Notes: generated from the sequence alone by a model not told the origin. Numbered from the stretch's first letter, positions 47,508 through 55,917 are shown. The stretch is DNA of 64,000 bases from Streptomyces sp. NBC_01294 (GCF_035917235.1 NZ_CP108423.1:4989501-5053500); one strand, 5' to 3'. Numbers and translations: made by a program.

Positions 47508-47891
47508 CTAGGGGCCGGACTGCCCCTCAGCGGACCTCACGACTTCCTCCAGCTGACCGACTCGTTTGATGAGGCCGGCCAGTTCGGTCGAGACGCGCGT
47601 GACCTCGGCCTGCAAGTCGGCCAGACTCTGGGCAGCCTCGCGGGGTCCCTGCTCGCCAGGGGTGGTTTCGCGGACGTAGGTACCGCTCCCCGAGACACCC
47701 TCCACCAGCCCCTCATCCCGCAGCTGGGTGTATGCGTTCTGGACTGTCATGAGGGAAACGCCGAGCTTCTTGGCGTAGGCCCGTCCTCCGGGGAGTCGGT
47801 CCCCAGGGCCGAACGTCCCCGCGGCGATCTCGCCCCTGATCCTGGCGGCGATCTCACGGGCGTTGGGCTTCCTCTTCGGCTCTGAATCCAT
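47508..47891 (-). CDS. Short GntR-type regulator
   Basis: 127 residues: one GntR winged helix (about 8-75: REIAARIRGEIAAGTFGPGDRLPGGRAYAKKLGV) and a short C-terminal coiled coil, without an effector domain. This form is typical of AICE and Streptomyces plasmid control proteins. It faces the transfer operon across a region with three CCTAGG operators, which it probably binds to repress itself and the operon. Confidence 0.85.
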   Translation of the reverse strand: MDSEPKRKPNAREIAARIRGEIAAGTFGPGDRLPGGRAYAKKLGVSLMTVQNAYTQLRDEGLVEGVSGSGTYVRETTPGEQGPREAAQSLADLQAEVTRVSTELAGLIKRVGQLEEVVRSAEGQSGP

Positions 47892-47906
47892 CCCGAAAGC
47901 GTACTT

Positions 47907-47997
47907 GACCTAGGTCGATTCGAATCGGACAGCGTGCCACTTGACGATCCGTAAGCGACCTAGGTAGCTTTCTCATCAACGGCAAGTGACCTAGGTC
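47907..47997. promoter_or_regulatory. Three CCTAGG operators and candidate promoter
   Basis: GACCTAGGTC at 47,907-47,916 and 47,988-47,997, and GACCTAGGTA within AGCGACCTAGGTAGCT at 47,957-47,966. Spacings are 50 and 31 bp. TTGACG (47,941) and TAGCTT (47,965) form a plausible rightward promoter overlapped by the middle site. Likely bound by the divergent GntR protein. Confidence 0.75.
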
Positions 47998-48744
47998 GCT
48001 TTGCTCTACGGGCCCCTAAGCCTGTGGAGATGCCTGGCCTCGTCGTGCTCCTCAGGGCACGGAGGGGCTCTGCACCACCAGGCGGCTCTTTGAGCTGCCG
48101 CTCGGTTCCGGCGTGTGTCCCGTGTGCCCGTGCTCACGGGAGGTCGTCTTCGGCCTACCGCGCCTCGCCGGAAGCCTCCGTTCCTTAAGAACTCAACAGA
48201 GTGCCAAGCGAAACGAGACGGGGCGTGACCCCCGTCCCCATGGCGACGGGCAGTCGTCGGCGGCAACACCTTGTCTTGCGTTCTGGCTCTGGAGAACACC
48301 TCGCTTCAAAGGGGGTGCCACCCGTTACGCGCCGCCCTGCTGGCGTCAGAGCAGTGACGATGACGCACCCGACTCCCAGGCTCGGGACCGGAGCGCCGTG
48401 GCAACGGTGCGCCGGTGAAGCCTCGCCCCTCCGGCTTGGAGGCTCCTGTCATCCACCGACATCTACGGGCGCTCGCCGTACTGGACCGGTACGGCCAGCC
48501 GCGCCCCTCGCGTCACCGCTCAACCGCCTTGCGAGGCATCTCCAGGCTTCACCGCCCGGCATTGCTCGCACGGCCCGCTCTCCCTTCCGCAGTGCTCGCA
48601 GCGCTGCGGCCGGTTGCCTCCCCCGCCCGTCACGTACGGGCGGGGTGGAGGGGAGCCGCGAAGTTCGGGCTTCACCCCCGGGGCGCTGCCTCTCACCACG
48701 GACCGAGGCGCCCCGGTTCCCTTCGCTCATCAGGAGAGATCGAC
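47998..48744. other. Long leader of the AICE transfer operon with rrn-like boxA and hairpins
   Basis: 747 bp without a convincing gene. TTCCTTAAGAACTCAACAGA then GTGCCAA (48,181-48,207) closely resembles the boxA region of actinobacterial rRNA leaders and spacers (TTGAGAACTCAACAG...GTGCC). Downstream lie hairpins at 48,620-48,645 (CCCCGCCCGT / ACGGGCGGGG) and 48,678-48,716 (CCGGGGCG / CGCCCCGG). This fits an antitermination leader. Confidence 0.6.
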
Positions 48745-49065
48745 ATGCGTTCGTACATCGGTAACCACCAGATCGTGAACCCGGCTGAGTTCGAAGAGCT
48801 GGCGCTCGGCTTCGATGAACTGCCCCTCGGGCTCGACCGTGACCTGTTCCGCGGCCCGCTGACCCCGGAGACGCTCCAGGAGCGGGCCGCCCGTGAGGCG
48901 GTAGCCCGCGAGGTCATCGCCGAGCTGGCCGCCCTGGGGGAGGGTGGCGACGAGATCGCCGCGTGGGACGCGCTCTACGCCGACGCGCTGACTCGCACGG
49001 TGCCCTTCCTGCGGGGCGCTGCCCGCGACGCCGGCCGTTCCGCCCGGATGGGGGAAGCGGCATGA
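48745..49065 (+). CDS. Hypothetical small acidic protein, first gene of transfer operon
   Basis: 106 residues, acidic and helical (MRSYIGNHQIVNPAEFEELA ... RAAREAVAREVIAELAALGEGG). AGGAGA seven bases upstream of ATG 48745; the longer frame from 48,415 lacks such support. Its stop overlaps the GGDEF gene start by 4 bp (ATGA). No family recognised. Confidence 0.7.
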   Translation: MRSYIGNHQIVNPAEFEELALGFDELPLGLDRDLFRGPLTPETLQERAAREAVAREVIAELAALGEGGDEIAAWDALYADALTRTVPFLRGAARDAGRSARMGEAA

Positions 49066-49709
49066 GCCACACCATGACGGCTCTGGCCGCAGCGCTTCCG
49101 CTCTTGTCGGGCTGGTCCGTACACAGTCTGTGGATGCGGCGCCGGATTGAGGCCGCTCGCCGCGATCCCCTGTCTGGCCTGCTGACTCGGGATGGCTTTA
49201 CGGAGCGTGCCGAGCGTTGGCTGCGATTCAGGCCGAGGGCGGTCTGCCTGATCGACCTCAACAAGTTCAAGCAGATCAACGACACCTACGGCCATGCCGC
49301 CGGCGACGCGGTCATCCGTGCTGCTGGCGAGCGGCTGAGTGAGTGGGCCCTCAACAACTCCGCCGTCGTGGGCCGCTTGGGCGGCGACGAGTTCGCAGCC
49401 GTCGCCCCTGCCTACAGCCAGGGTCAGCTCACCGAGACTCTCGACAGCCTGCTCGCCGCACTAGAGCAGCCGGTAGTGGCGGGGGGCCACGTGCTGACGG
49501 TCAGCGCTTCGATCGGCGCGGCCGTCTTCAACCCTCGTGCGGATCAGGCAGGCCTCTCCGAGTTGCTGCGGCTGGCGGATGAGCAGATGTACAAGGCCAA
49601 GCAGCGCGGCGGAGGCTGGCGCATCGCTCACCGGCTGACGGTCCCTGCGGCGGGCACGGTCAACGGCCGCCGTGACGGCCGCCGCGGCACCAGCGGGGAG
49701 GCGGCGTGA
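49062..49709 (+). CDS. GGDEF-domain protein (putative diguanylate cyclase)
   Basis: 215 residues. A single N-terminal hydrophobic segment (about 4-20) leads straight to a GGDEF domain: RDPLSGLLTRDGF, LIDLNKFKQINDTYGHAAGDAVI and GRLGGDEFAAV (GGDEF at 107-111). The catalytic motif is intact, so it should make cyclic di-GMP from GTP. The inhibitory I-site RxxD is replaced by NNSA, so product inhibition is not expected. Cyclic di-GMP controls sporulation through BldD in Streptomyces, so an element-borne cyclase could alter host development during transfer. Translationally coupled to both neighbours. Confidence 0.88.
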   Translation: MSHTMTALAAALPLLSGWSVHSLWMRRRIEAARRDPLSGLLTRDGFTERAERWLRFRPRAVCLIDLNKFKQINDTYGHAAGDAVIRAAGERLSEWALNNSAVVGRLGGDEFAAVAPAYSQGQLTETLDSLLAALEQPVVAGGHVLTVSASIGAAVFNPRADQAGLSELLRLADEQMYKAKQRGGGWRIAHRLTVPAAGTVNGRRDGRRGTSGEAA

Positions 49710-50797
49710 TGGCGACCCGCAAGGCACTGACCAAGGCGCAGAAGATCGTGTTGACGGCTGCCTTCGTGCCCATGCTCGCTACCGGTGTCGCCGGTGGTGT
49801 GGGGACGTTCAGCAACATCAGCCGCGCCTACGGCTCGGGTACGGCGCTGGGCGCGGTGGCGGCCGGTGAGGGCGCGACCGCCGTTCTGGCGCTGGTACTG
49901 CTCGGGCTGACGATGCTGGGCCAGTCCTCCCCGGGAATCATCCGGGTGGGCCTGTGGGCCCTGCCGGCCGCCGCGTCGGTGATGGCCGCGATGGCCGCCG
50001 ATGACCCGGGCCGCACCGTGATCTACGCCGTGACGCCGATGGGCATGTGCGTCGCGGCAGAGGGCATGGCGTTCCTCGCCCGGCGGATCGTGGTCCACCA
50101 GGACGGCCGCGACATCGAGGCGGAAGCGAAGGCAGCCGCCGTGGTGCGGTCTCTGGCCTACCACCGGGCCCGCGCGGTGAACCACCCGCAGGCATGGGTG
50201 CGGAAGTCGTCCGACCGGACATCGTGGAAGCTGGCCCGGAAGGTCGGGCTGGGTGACGCGTCGTTGGGTGCGCGACTCCTGGACGTCCAGCGCGACCGGC
50301 TCACCAGCGGTGCGGACGCCGCCCTGGCCGCCATGTTCACCGCCCCCGCAAACCAGCATGAAACGGCAGAGTTCACCGTAAATCGGTTGGGGTCTGACCT
50401 GCGGGAGTCGGCCCCCGAGGCCCCGCTTGTGACGGCCGAACTCCCCGCCCCCGAGTCGGCCGACCCGGTACCGGTCATCGAGTCGGTGAAGCTGGCCGAG
50501 GCGGTTGCGGTAGTCGAGCCGGTCGAGCTTCCCCAGTCGGCCCCGGTGAAGTCGGTCGCCGCTGCGGAGTCGGTTCCGCGTCGGGCGACCGGCCGGGTAC
50601 CGAAGTCGGCCCGCACTCCCCGACCGACGCGCGATTCGAATGAGCTACTGGACGAGGCCCGGTCGGTCACGGCCAACTGGACCGATGGCGAGCTGACAGC
50701 CGAGGCCATCCGCAAGGCGGTCCGTACCTCGTCCGCCAACGGCCGTCTCCTGCGCGACACGCTCAAGGCCGAGCGCGCCGAACGGGCGGCTGCCTGA
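49709..50797 (+). CDS. DUF2637 membrane protein (SpdB-like spread protein)
   Basis: 362 residues. Four transmembrane helices lie in the first 135 residues (KIVLTAAFVPMLATGVAGGV, GAVAAGEGATAVLALVLLGL, IIRVGLWALPAAASVMAAMA, VIYAVTPMGMCVAAEGMAFL), then a long charged cytoplasmic tail. DUF2637/SpdB proteins help spread AICEs and plasmids through the mycelium. ATG 49709 has GGGGAGG; a GTG one codon earlier is possible. Overlaps both neighbours. Confidence 0.8.
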   Translation: MATRKALTKAQKIVLTAAFVPMLATGVAGGVGTFSNISRAYGSGTALGAVAAGEGATAVLALVLLGLTMLGQSSPGIIRVGLWALPAAASVMAAMAADDPGRTVIYAVTPMGMCVAAEGMAFLARRIVVHQDGRDIEAEAKAAAVVRSLAYHRARAVNHPQAWVRKSSDRTSWKLARKVGLGDASLGARLLDVQRDRLTSGADAALAAMFTAPANQHETAEFTVNRLGSDLRESAPEAPLVTAELPAPESADPVPVIESVKLAEAVAVVEPVELPQSAPVKSVAAAESVPRRATGRVPKSARTPRPTRDSNELLDEARSVTANWTDGELTAEAIRKAVRTSSANGRLLRDTLKAERAERAAA

Positions 50798-51180
50798 TGA
50801 GGTCGCTGACATACGGCAAGTGCCTCGACCCGGATGGCGCCCGCTTCGGGATACCCACCTACCCGTGGCGCCTCGCCCCCGAAGGCATGGCCACCCGCCG
50901 GCAGCTCCGCGCCGAGGGGCTACGGCCTGGTGGCCAGCCGATCGCCGCGCAGCTCCTCCGGCCTCGGTTCAGGCGCGGGCCGCTGGTGGCCTACCTCTAC
51001 CGCATCGAGCTGGCCAAGCCTGTACGGCCCATGACCTCACGCAAGTGGGGCGCGCTCGCCTTGGCGATGCTCGCCCGCCGCACCTGCCCCGAGTGCTCCA
51101 CCGACGCCGGATACGTCATCCCGGCATCGCTCGGCATGTGCGTGCCCTGTGCCTACCCCGAAGAACAGCGCGCCGCCTGA
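50797..51180 (+). CDS. Small Cys-containing AICE protein
   Basis: 127 residues. N-terminal RRQLRAEGLRPGGQPIAAQL motif, common in AICE proteins next to spdB and traB, and a C-terminal zinc-ribbon-like CPEC-x16-CVPC. Probably a cytoplasmic accessory transfer protein. Start overlaps the upstream stop (TGATGA). Confidence 0.75.
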   Translation: MRSLTYGKCLDPDGARFGIPTYPWRLAPEGMATRRQLRAEGLRPGGQPIAAQLLRPRFRRGPLVAYLYRIELAKPVRPMTSRKWGALALAMLARRTCPECSTDAGYVIPASLGMCVPCAYPEEQRAA

Positions 51181-51199
51181 CCTGCACCTCTGCTGCTCA

Positions 51200-51233
51200 G
51201 GGGGACCCGGACGCCTCGCCGTCCGGGTCCCCC
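51200..51233 (+). promoter_or_regulatory. Hairpin between spdB-type genes and traB
   Basis: Perfect 13-bp stem (51,200-51,212 with 51,221-51,233) and 8-base loop. It may reduce read-through into traB or act as an RNA-processing point. The stem contains GACCCGGA and its complement. Confidence 0.7.
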
Positions 51234-51268
51234 TTCCATCCCACTCGATCTGAGGGAGCAGACCCACC

Positions 51269-53419
51269 GTGTCCGATGTCTACGTCACCGGCCAGAACGA
51301 AGAGCCCGAGCGTCCCGGCGCCGAGGTCTTCGACATCACCACCAAACGTCCCACCAACCCCGCCCCCGCCCCGCCGGCAGACCCTGACGACGACGAGGAC
51401 GAGTCGCCGCCCCTCCGGCCCGTCGACTCGCCCGACCTGCCGGCCCCGGGCGTCACCACCTACAAGCGGCTCCCGATCATTCCGACCTGGCTTAAGTCGA
51501 AGCCGGGGTTCGTCTCCACCACCCAGCGCGCCGCGAGCAACGCGTTCTACTCGACCGTCTTCCACGGCATTCGCACCCCCTGGTACGCGCTGCAGCTCGG
51601 GCTGCACGCCCCGCGCGGCGTGGCCCGTCTGGTGCGTGACACCAACCGCTGGGTGTGGGACGCCGAAGCGGCCCCCCTCCGCGCCTACGAGGTCTACAAG
51701 GAGAACACTGCCGAATACCTGAAGCTGTCGCGGCAGCGCGACAGCCGGGTACGCCTGCGGACGCTGGTCACCACAGTGGCGCTGATCTTCGGCGCTGGCT
51801 TCGCGCTGACCATGTACGTCATGGCCCCCGGCTGGCTCGCGGTCCTGGCCTCGGCCGCAGTCCTCACCGCCGGATTCTGGGGCGCACCGCAGGACCAGCC
51901 CGTGATCGGTCCCGCCGTACTCAAGACCGAGATCCAGAAGCTGACCGGGGCGATCGTGCTCCGGGCTCTGGACAACATCGGCAACGCGAAGCTGTCGGCC
52001 GCCATCAAGAAGGGCGGCGACATGAACGGCTTGAGGTTCACCTCGGAGATCACCCGGGACGGGCCCGGCTACCGCGCCGACCTTGACCTTCCCTGGGGTG
52101 TCACCCCCGAGGACATCATGGAGGCCCGCAAGCCGCTCGCCTCCGGCCTGCGTCGCAAGGTCGGCTCCGTGTGGCCGTCGTCCGACCCTGAGGAGCACGA
52201 GGGCCGACTGATCCTGTGGGTGGGTGACAAGCCCATGAACGAGACCAAGAAGCCCGCGTGGCCGCTGCTGAAGTCGGGCAGCGTGGACCTGTTCAAGCCG
52301 GTCGTCTTCGGCAACGACCAGCGCATGGGCGACGTCGCTGTGACCCTGATGTTCGCCAGTGTGGTCGTCGGCTCCATCCCGCGCATGGGCAAGACGTTCC
52401 TGATGCGCCTGTTCCTGCTCATCGCCGCACTCGACCCGCGCGCCCAGCTGTACGCGTTCGACTTCAAGGGCACCGGCGACTTCGGGGCGCTGGAGCCGGT
52501 CTGCCACCGCTACCGGGCCGGGGACGACGACGAGGACATCCTCTACGTCCTCGAATCGCTGCGGGAGCTGCGCCAGGAACTGCGCCGCAGGGCCAAGGTC
52601 ATCAAGTCTCTGCCGCGTTCGCGGTGCCCGGAGTCGAAGGTGACCCCGGACCTGGCCAACGACAAGAGCCTGGGCCTGCACCCGATCGTGGCCGCGTTCG
52701 ATGAGTGCCAAGTTCCCTTCGAGCACGACAAGTACGGTGCCGAAATCGAAGAGATCTGCACTGACCTCGGCAAGCGCGGCCCGGCCCTCGGCATGGTCAC
52801 CCTGTTCGGGACGCAGCGCCCCGACGCGAAGTCGCTGCCCACCGGCATCTCCGCGAACGCGGTGCTGCGGTTCTGCCTGAAGGTCATGGGCCAGCCCGCC
52901 AACGACATGGTGCTGGGCACCTCGATGTACAAGGCCGGATACCGGGCCACGATGTTCTCCCGCACCGACCGCGGCATCTGTTGGATGGCCGGTGAAGGAG
53001 ACGACCCCCGCATCGTCGCCTCCGCGTTCGTGGACGCGCTCGGCGCCGAACAAGTCGTCGTCCGGGCCCGCCGGATGCGCGAGGAGTACGGCAACGTCAC
53101 CGGCCACGCCATCGGCCAGGAACCCGAAAGCGGCGAAGCCTCCTTCGACCTCCTCGCCGACATCCTCAAGGTCGTGCCGGCCGACGAAGAGAAGGTCTGG
53201 AACGAGAAGGTCGCCGCCCGCCTCGCCGCCCTGCGCCCCGAGATCTACAGCGGCTGGAAGGCCGAAACGGTCACCACCAACCTCAAGCCGCACGGCATCA
53301 CCGCCCAGGACGTATGGGGCTCCACCACCGCCGGCAAGGGCACCACCCGACGCGGCGTCGCCCGCGCCGACATCACCACCGCCATCACTCACCGTGACGG
53401 GAAGCGGTCTGCGAACTGA
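51269..53419 (+). CDS. traB: TraB-type FtsK/SpoIIIE DNA translocase
   Basis: 716-residue conjugative DNA pump; one hexameric TraB protein moves double-stranded DNA between mycelial cells. Transmembrane segments lie at about residues 165-205 (TLVTTVALIFGAGFALTMYV ... LAVLASAAVLTAGFW). FtsK motor: Walker A GSIPRMGKT (368-376) and Walker B IVAAFDEC (Asp478). The C-terminal winged-helix DNA-recognition region is about 640-716. GTG 51269. A candidate clt site follows its stop. Confidence 0.92.
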   Translation: MSDVYVTGQNEEPERPGAEVFDITTKRPTNPAPAPPADPDDDEDESPPLRPVDSPDLPAPGVTTYKRLPIIPTWLKSKPGFVSTTQRAASNAFYSTVFHGIRTPWYALQLGLHAPRGVARLVRDTNRWVWDAEAAPLRAYEVYKENTAEYLKLSRQRDSRVRLRTLVTTVALIFGAGFALTMYVMAPGWLAVLASAAVLTAGFWGAPQDQPVIGPAVLKTEIQKLTGAIVLRALDNIGNAKLSAAIKKGGDMNGLRFTSEITRDGPGYRADLDLPWGVTPEDIMEARKPLASGLRRKVGSVWPSSDPEEHEGRLILWVGDKPMNETKKPAWPLLKSGSVDLFKPVVFGNDQRMGDVAVTLMFASVVVGSIPRMGKTFLMRLFLLIAALDPRAQLYAFDFKGTGDFGALEPVCHRYRAGDDDEDILYVLESLRELRQELRRRAKVIKSLPRSRCPESKVTPDLANDKSLGLHPIVAAFDECQVPFEHDKYGAEIEEICTDLGKRGPALGMVTLFGTQRPDAKSLPTGISANAVLRFCLKVMGQPANDMVLGTSMYKAGYRATMFSRTDRGICWMAGEGDDPRIVASAFVDALGAEQVVVRARRMREEYGNVTGHAIGQEPESGEASFDLLADILKVVPADEEKVWNEKVAARLAALRPEIYSGWKAETVTTNLKPHGITAQDVWGSTTAGKGTTRRGVARADITTAITHRDGKRSAN

Positions 53420-53428
53420 CGCGCACCG

Positions 53429-53516
53429 CTGCTAGACCTAGCAGCCCGCGCTGCTAGGTCTAGCACCCCTACTAGCAGACCAAACCGGCTCCCATCAGCG
53501 ATCTCGCACCTAGCAG
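53429..53516. repeat. GCTAG-repeat cluster behind traB (candidate clt site)
   Basis: CTGCTAGACCTAGCAG (53,429-53,444) is followed after 6 bp by its reverse complement, one mismatch at the end (53,451-53,466). Further CTAGCAG copies lie at 53,472 and 53,510. In Streptomyces plasmids the clt locus bound by TraB is a repeat cluster near traB, so this is a candidate; it could also be a terminator. Confidence 0.55.
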
Positions 53517-53559
53517 CCGACCTGCGAAAACACCGGAAACCCCGCCCGAGAGGCACCCC

Positions 53560-53841
53560 ATGACCCTCACCTTCCTTGCTAGCGCCTGCCTGCTCCTCGT
53601 CACCGTCGGTTACATCAGCCTGTATGCGTCTTCGCCGTTCGGCAACTGCCGCAAGTGCAAGGGCTTCGGCTACGCGATGAAGACTGACCGCAAGGGCCGC
53701 CTCAAGCGCGGCAAGCACTGCCGCCGCTGCGACGGCCACGGCAAGCGCATCCGCCTCGGCCGCCACCTCTACAACCTCTGGCTGCACCTCTACCGCGACG
53801 CCAACCCCGCCCCGCGCAAGACGTTCGCCCCGAAGGGATAA
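53560..53841 (+). CDS. Membrane protein with DnaJ-type zinc ribbon
   Basis: 93 residues: one N-terminal transmembrane helix (LTFLASACLLLVTVGYISLY), then CRKCKGFGY and CRRCDGHGK, the CxxCxGxG pairs of DnaJ-like zinc fingers, and a basic tail. A typical small AICE transfer/spread protein. Confidence 0.75.
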   Translation: MTLTFLASACLLLVTVGYISLYASSPFGNCRKCKGFGYAMKTDRKGRLKRGKHCRRCDGHGKRIRLGRHLYNLWLHLYRDANPAPRKTFAPKG

Positions 53842-53844
53842 CCC

Positions 53845-54042
53845 ATGGCCATCACCCTCTCCCTCGTCGCCCTATTCGGGCTGGTCCTGTTCTTCCTGCT
53901 CCGCTCCAAAACCCTCGGCTACGGCTCCGCGTTCGTCGCCATGATGTTCGGCTTCTTCCTCGCCTCCACCGGCGCCTCCGGCCCCATCAACGAACTCACC
54001 ACCGCCGTCATCAGCGCCGTCTCCGACCTCGGGGGTCAGTGA
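53845..54042 (+). CDS. Small two-helix membrane protein
   Basis: 65 residues with two transmembrane helices (ITLSLVALFGLVLFFLL; YGSAFVAMMFGFFLAS). Starts 3 bp after the previous gene and overlaps the next. Probable spread (Spd) protein; no specific function. Confidence 0.72.
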   Translation: MAITLSLVALFGLVLFFLLRSKTLGYGSAFVAMMFGFFLASTGASGPINELTTAVISAVSDLGGQ

Positions 54043-54644
54043 TGGAACCCATCAGTTACCAGCACTGGGCCATCGACCTCGCCCCCAAGGCGGCCCCCGC
54101 CCTGGCCACCACGACCGTGCTCATTCTGGGCCGGATCTGGAACGCCAACGGCGCCGAACACTCCGTCGGCAACGCCGCGCTGATGGTCGTCCTCGCCACC
54201 GGCGCCGCGGCGGCCGGCGCGTTCGCCTCCGGCGGCCGATCCGGTGACAGCGTGATCGCCGGAACCGCGTTCGCCGCCTCCGGAGGCCTGGCCCTCGCCG
54301 GAGTCGCCGGATACGCCGACGGCCTCTCACTGCCGATCCTCCTGTGGGCGCTGGCCACCGCCGTCGCCTACGGACTCGCGGCCCGCTACTGGCGCACCGA
54401 CCGCCGCGAGAGCGTCGCCCATGAGCGGCAGACCCTCGGCCGGCGCGAAGACCACGCCCACGTCGAACGCGTCGAAGCGCTGCGCGCCGGAGCGCAGATC
54501 GAGGTGGCCCGCTCCGGCGCCGCCTACGCCGAGCAGCTCGCCAACGCCCTCATCACCCGCGCCGCCCTGCCCGGCTTCAACCCGCAGGCCCTCACGGACG
54601 CCGGGCTGCCCAAACTCCCCAGCGTCCACCGCAAGGAGATCTGA
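54042..54644 (+). CDS. Membrane protein with helical tail (Spd-like)
   Basis: 200 residues. Three to four hydrophobic helices in the first 110 residues (Ala/Gly-rich), then a charged helical cytoplasmic tail (ERQTLGRREDHAHVERVEAL). Start overlaps the upstream stop. Likely part of the intramycelial spread complex. Confidence 0.72.
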   Translation: MEPISYQHWAIDLAPKAAPALATTTVLILGRIWNANGAEHSVGNAALMVVLATGAAAAGAFASGGRSGDSVIAGTAFAASGGLALAGVAGYADGLSLPILLWALATAVAYGLAARYWRTDRRESVAHERQTLGRREDHAHVERVEALRAGAQIEVARSGAAYAEQLANALITRAALPGFNPQALTDAGLPKLPSVHRKEI

Positions 54645-54645
54645 C

Positions 54646-54807
54646 ATGGACACCGACCCCGACGAGATCGTGACCGTCGAACTCGACTGCTGGGACTGGA
54701 ACCGCGCCTACTCCCGACGCCTCACCCGCCGCCAGCTCGGTGAACTCCTCCTCAAGCTGGACGAGATGGCCGACCGCACCGAAGACGCCTCCGAGGGCGC
54801 CGCGTGA
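54646..54807 (+). CDS. Small hypothetical acidic protein
   Basis: 53 residues (MDTDPDEIVTVELDCWDWN ... LGELLLKLDEMADRTED). ATG immediately after the upstream TGA with AAGGAG in front; its stop overlaps the next ATG. Coding support comes from this tight packing. Confidence 0.6.
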   Translation: MDTDPDEIVTVELDCWDWNRAYSRRLTRRQLGELLLKLDEMADRTEDASEGAA

Positions 54808-55088
54808 TGCGGCTGCGCATCCAGCGCACCACATGGCCGCGCCCGGCCCTGCTCCTCACCGACACGCCCCGCCCCGACTGCCGCACCTGCGACGGCAACG
54901 GCGGCATCGAGCACCCCCACGGCCACCCCGAGACCGGCGAATACGACGGCTCCGACTGGGAGCCCTGCCACTGCTGGAACGAAGACCGCCGCTGGACCCT
55001 GCTGCCCCTGCCGCGCCTGCCCCGCCGTTGGCGACGCGCCCACCGCGACCCCTGGGCCAACGGCTACAGCGACGAACCGCCCTTCTGA
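54807..55088 (+). CDS. Small Cys-rich hypothetical protein
   Basis: 93 residues with CRTCDGNGG and a CHCW pair, a degenerate DnaJ-like zinc finger, and a basic C-terminus. Overlaps the upstream gene. Function unknown. Confidence 0.65.
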   Translation: MRLRIQRTTWPRPALLLTDTPRPDCRTCDGNGGIEHPHGHPETGEYDGSDWEPCHCWNEDRRWTLLPLPRLPRRWRRAHRDPWANGYSDEPPF

Positions 55089-55101
55089 CCGAGAGGAAGC
55101 C

Positions 55102-55608
55102 ATGTTTGAGATCCGCGTCATCTGCGCCCCGACCGAAGCCGACGAGATCACCAAGGCCCTGTCCGAGACGTTCGCGACCAGCGCGGTACGCCAGCTCCCC
55201 GCCCGCGACGGGGACCGCGTCCGCCTCTACGTCACCGGCGAACAGCAGCCCAGCCACTGGCCGGCACCCGAGACCGCCTACGCCACCGCGCCGAGCATCA
55301 TCAGCGAGATCGGCTGGACCTTCCGAGGTGCCCGGGACTGCCTGCACGGCATCGCGATCCGCGAGTTCTGGCTCCGCAAGGCCGCACTCCTGGACCGCAT
55401 CGCCCTCACCGACGACGACCCCGTCCACGGCGACGCCGCCACCCTCGCCGTCGAAGCGGCCCGACGGCTGATGGAGATCGACCACGCCGCCGGCCTCGGA
55501 CCGTCCGGCTACGCGGACGGCCCCTACACCCCCGACCACCCGGACAGCATCCGCGAGCCCCGCGGCTACGTCCGCCAGGAATACGCCCTCTGGATCCGCC
55601 ACCACTGA
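55102..55608 (+). CDS. AICE hypothetical protein
   Basis: 168-residue soluble protein (MFEIRVICAPTEADEITKAL ...), with GAGAGGAAG upstream of the ATG. Alpha/beta pattern; no recognised motif. Conserved-looking gene in the transfer operon between small Cys-rich and prim-pol genes. Confidence 0.65.
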   Translation: MFEIRVICAPTEADEITKALSETFATSAVRQLPARDGDRVRLYVTGEQQPSHWPAPETAYATAPSIISEIGWTFRGARDCLHGIAIREFWLRKAALLDRIALTDDDPVHGDAATLAVEAARRLMEIDHAAGLGPSGYADGPYTPDHPDSIREPRGYVRQEYALWIRHH

Positions 55609-55620
55609 GGAGAGATCGCC

Positions 55621-55911
55621 ATGAGCTCCAGCCCCGCCCTGAGCACCACGCAGCACCCCACGATGCACACGCAGGTCGACGGTCTCAGCTACCGGCCCGA
55701 GCGCATCAGCGTGATCGCGGCCCTGTCCCACATCCGCAGCGCCCGCAAGAGCCCCAAGAACGTCGACGCGGTCAACGTCTACGCCTTCACCAGCCGCGAC
55801 GGAATCCCGCTGCACGTGGTCTACATCCACCACACCCCCGGGCGCTGGCACGGCGTGAACGACGTCATCGACGTCTACGAAATCCCCACCGCCGCACTCA
55901 CCGACCTCTAG
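55621..55911 (+). CDS. AICE hypothetical protein
   Basis: 96 residues, soluble (PERISVIAALSHIRSARKSP ... VYIHHTPGRWHGVNDVID). GAGGAGAG precedes the ATG. No family recognised. Last gene before a hairpin at 55,918-55,958. Confidence 0.65.
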   Translation: MSSSPALSTTQHPTMHTQVDGLSYRPERISVIAALSHIRSARKSPKNVDAVNVYAFTSRDGIPLHVVYIHHTPGRWHGVNDVIDVYEIPTAALTDL

Positions 55912-55917
55912 CTATGC

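Noticed and set aside
48415..49065. Longer form of the first transfer-operon gene
   Set aside because: The ATG at 48,745 has AGGAGA at proper spacing, and the extra 110 codons cover hairpins and read as Arg/Pro-rich noise.
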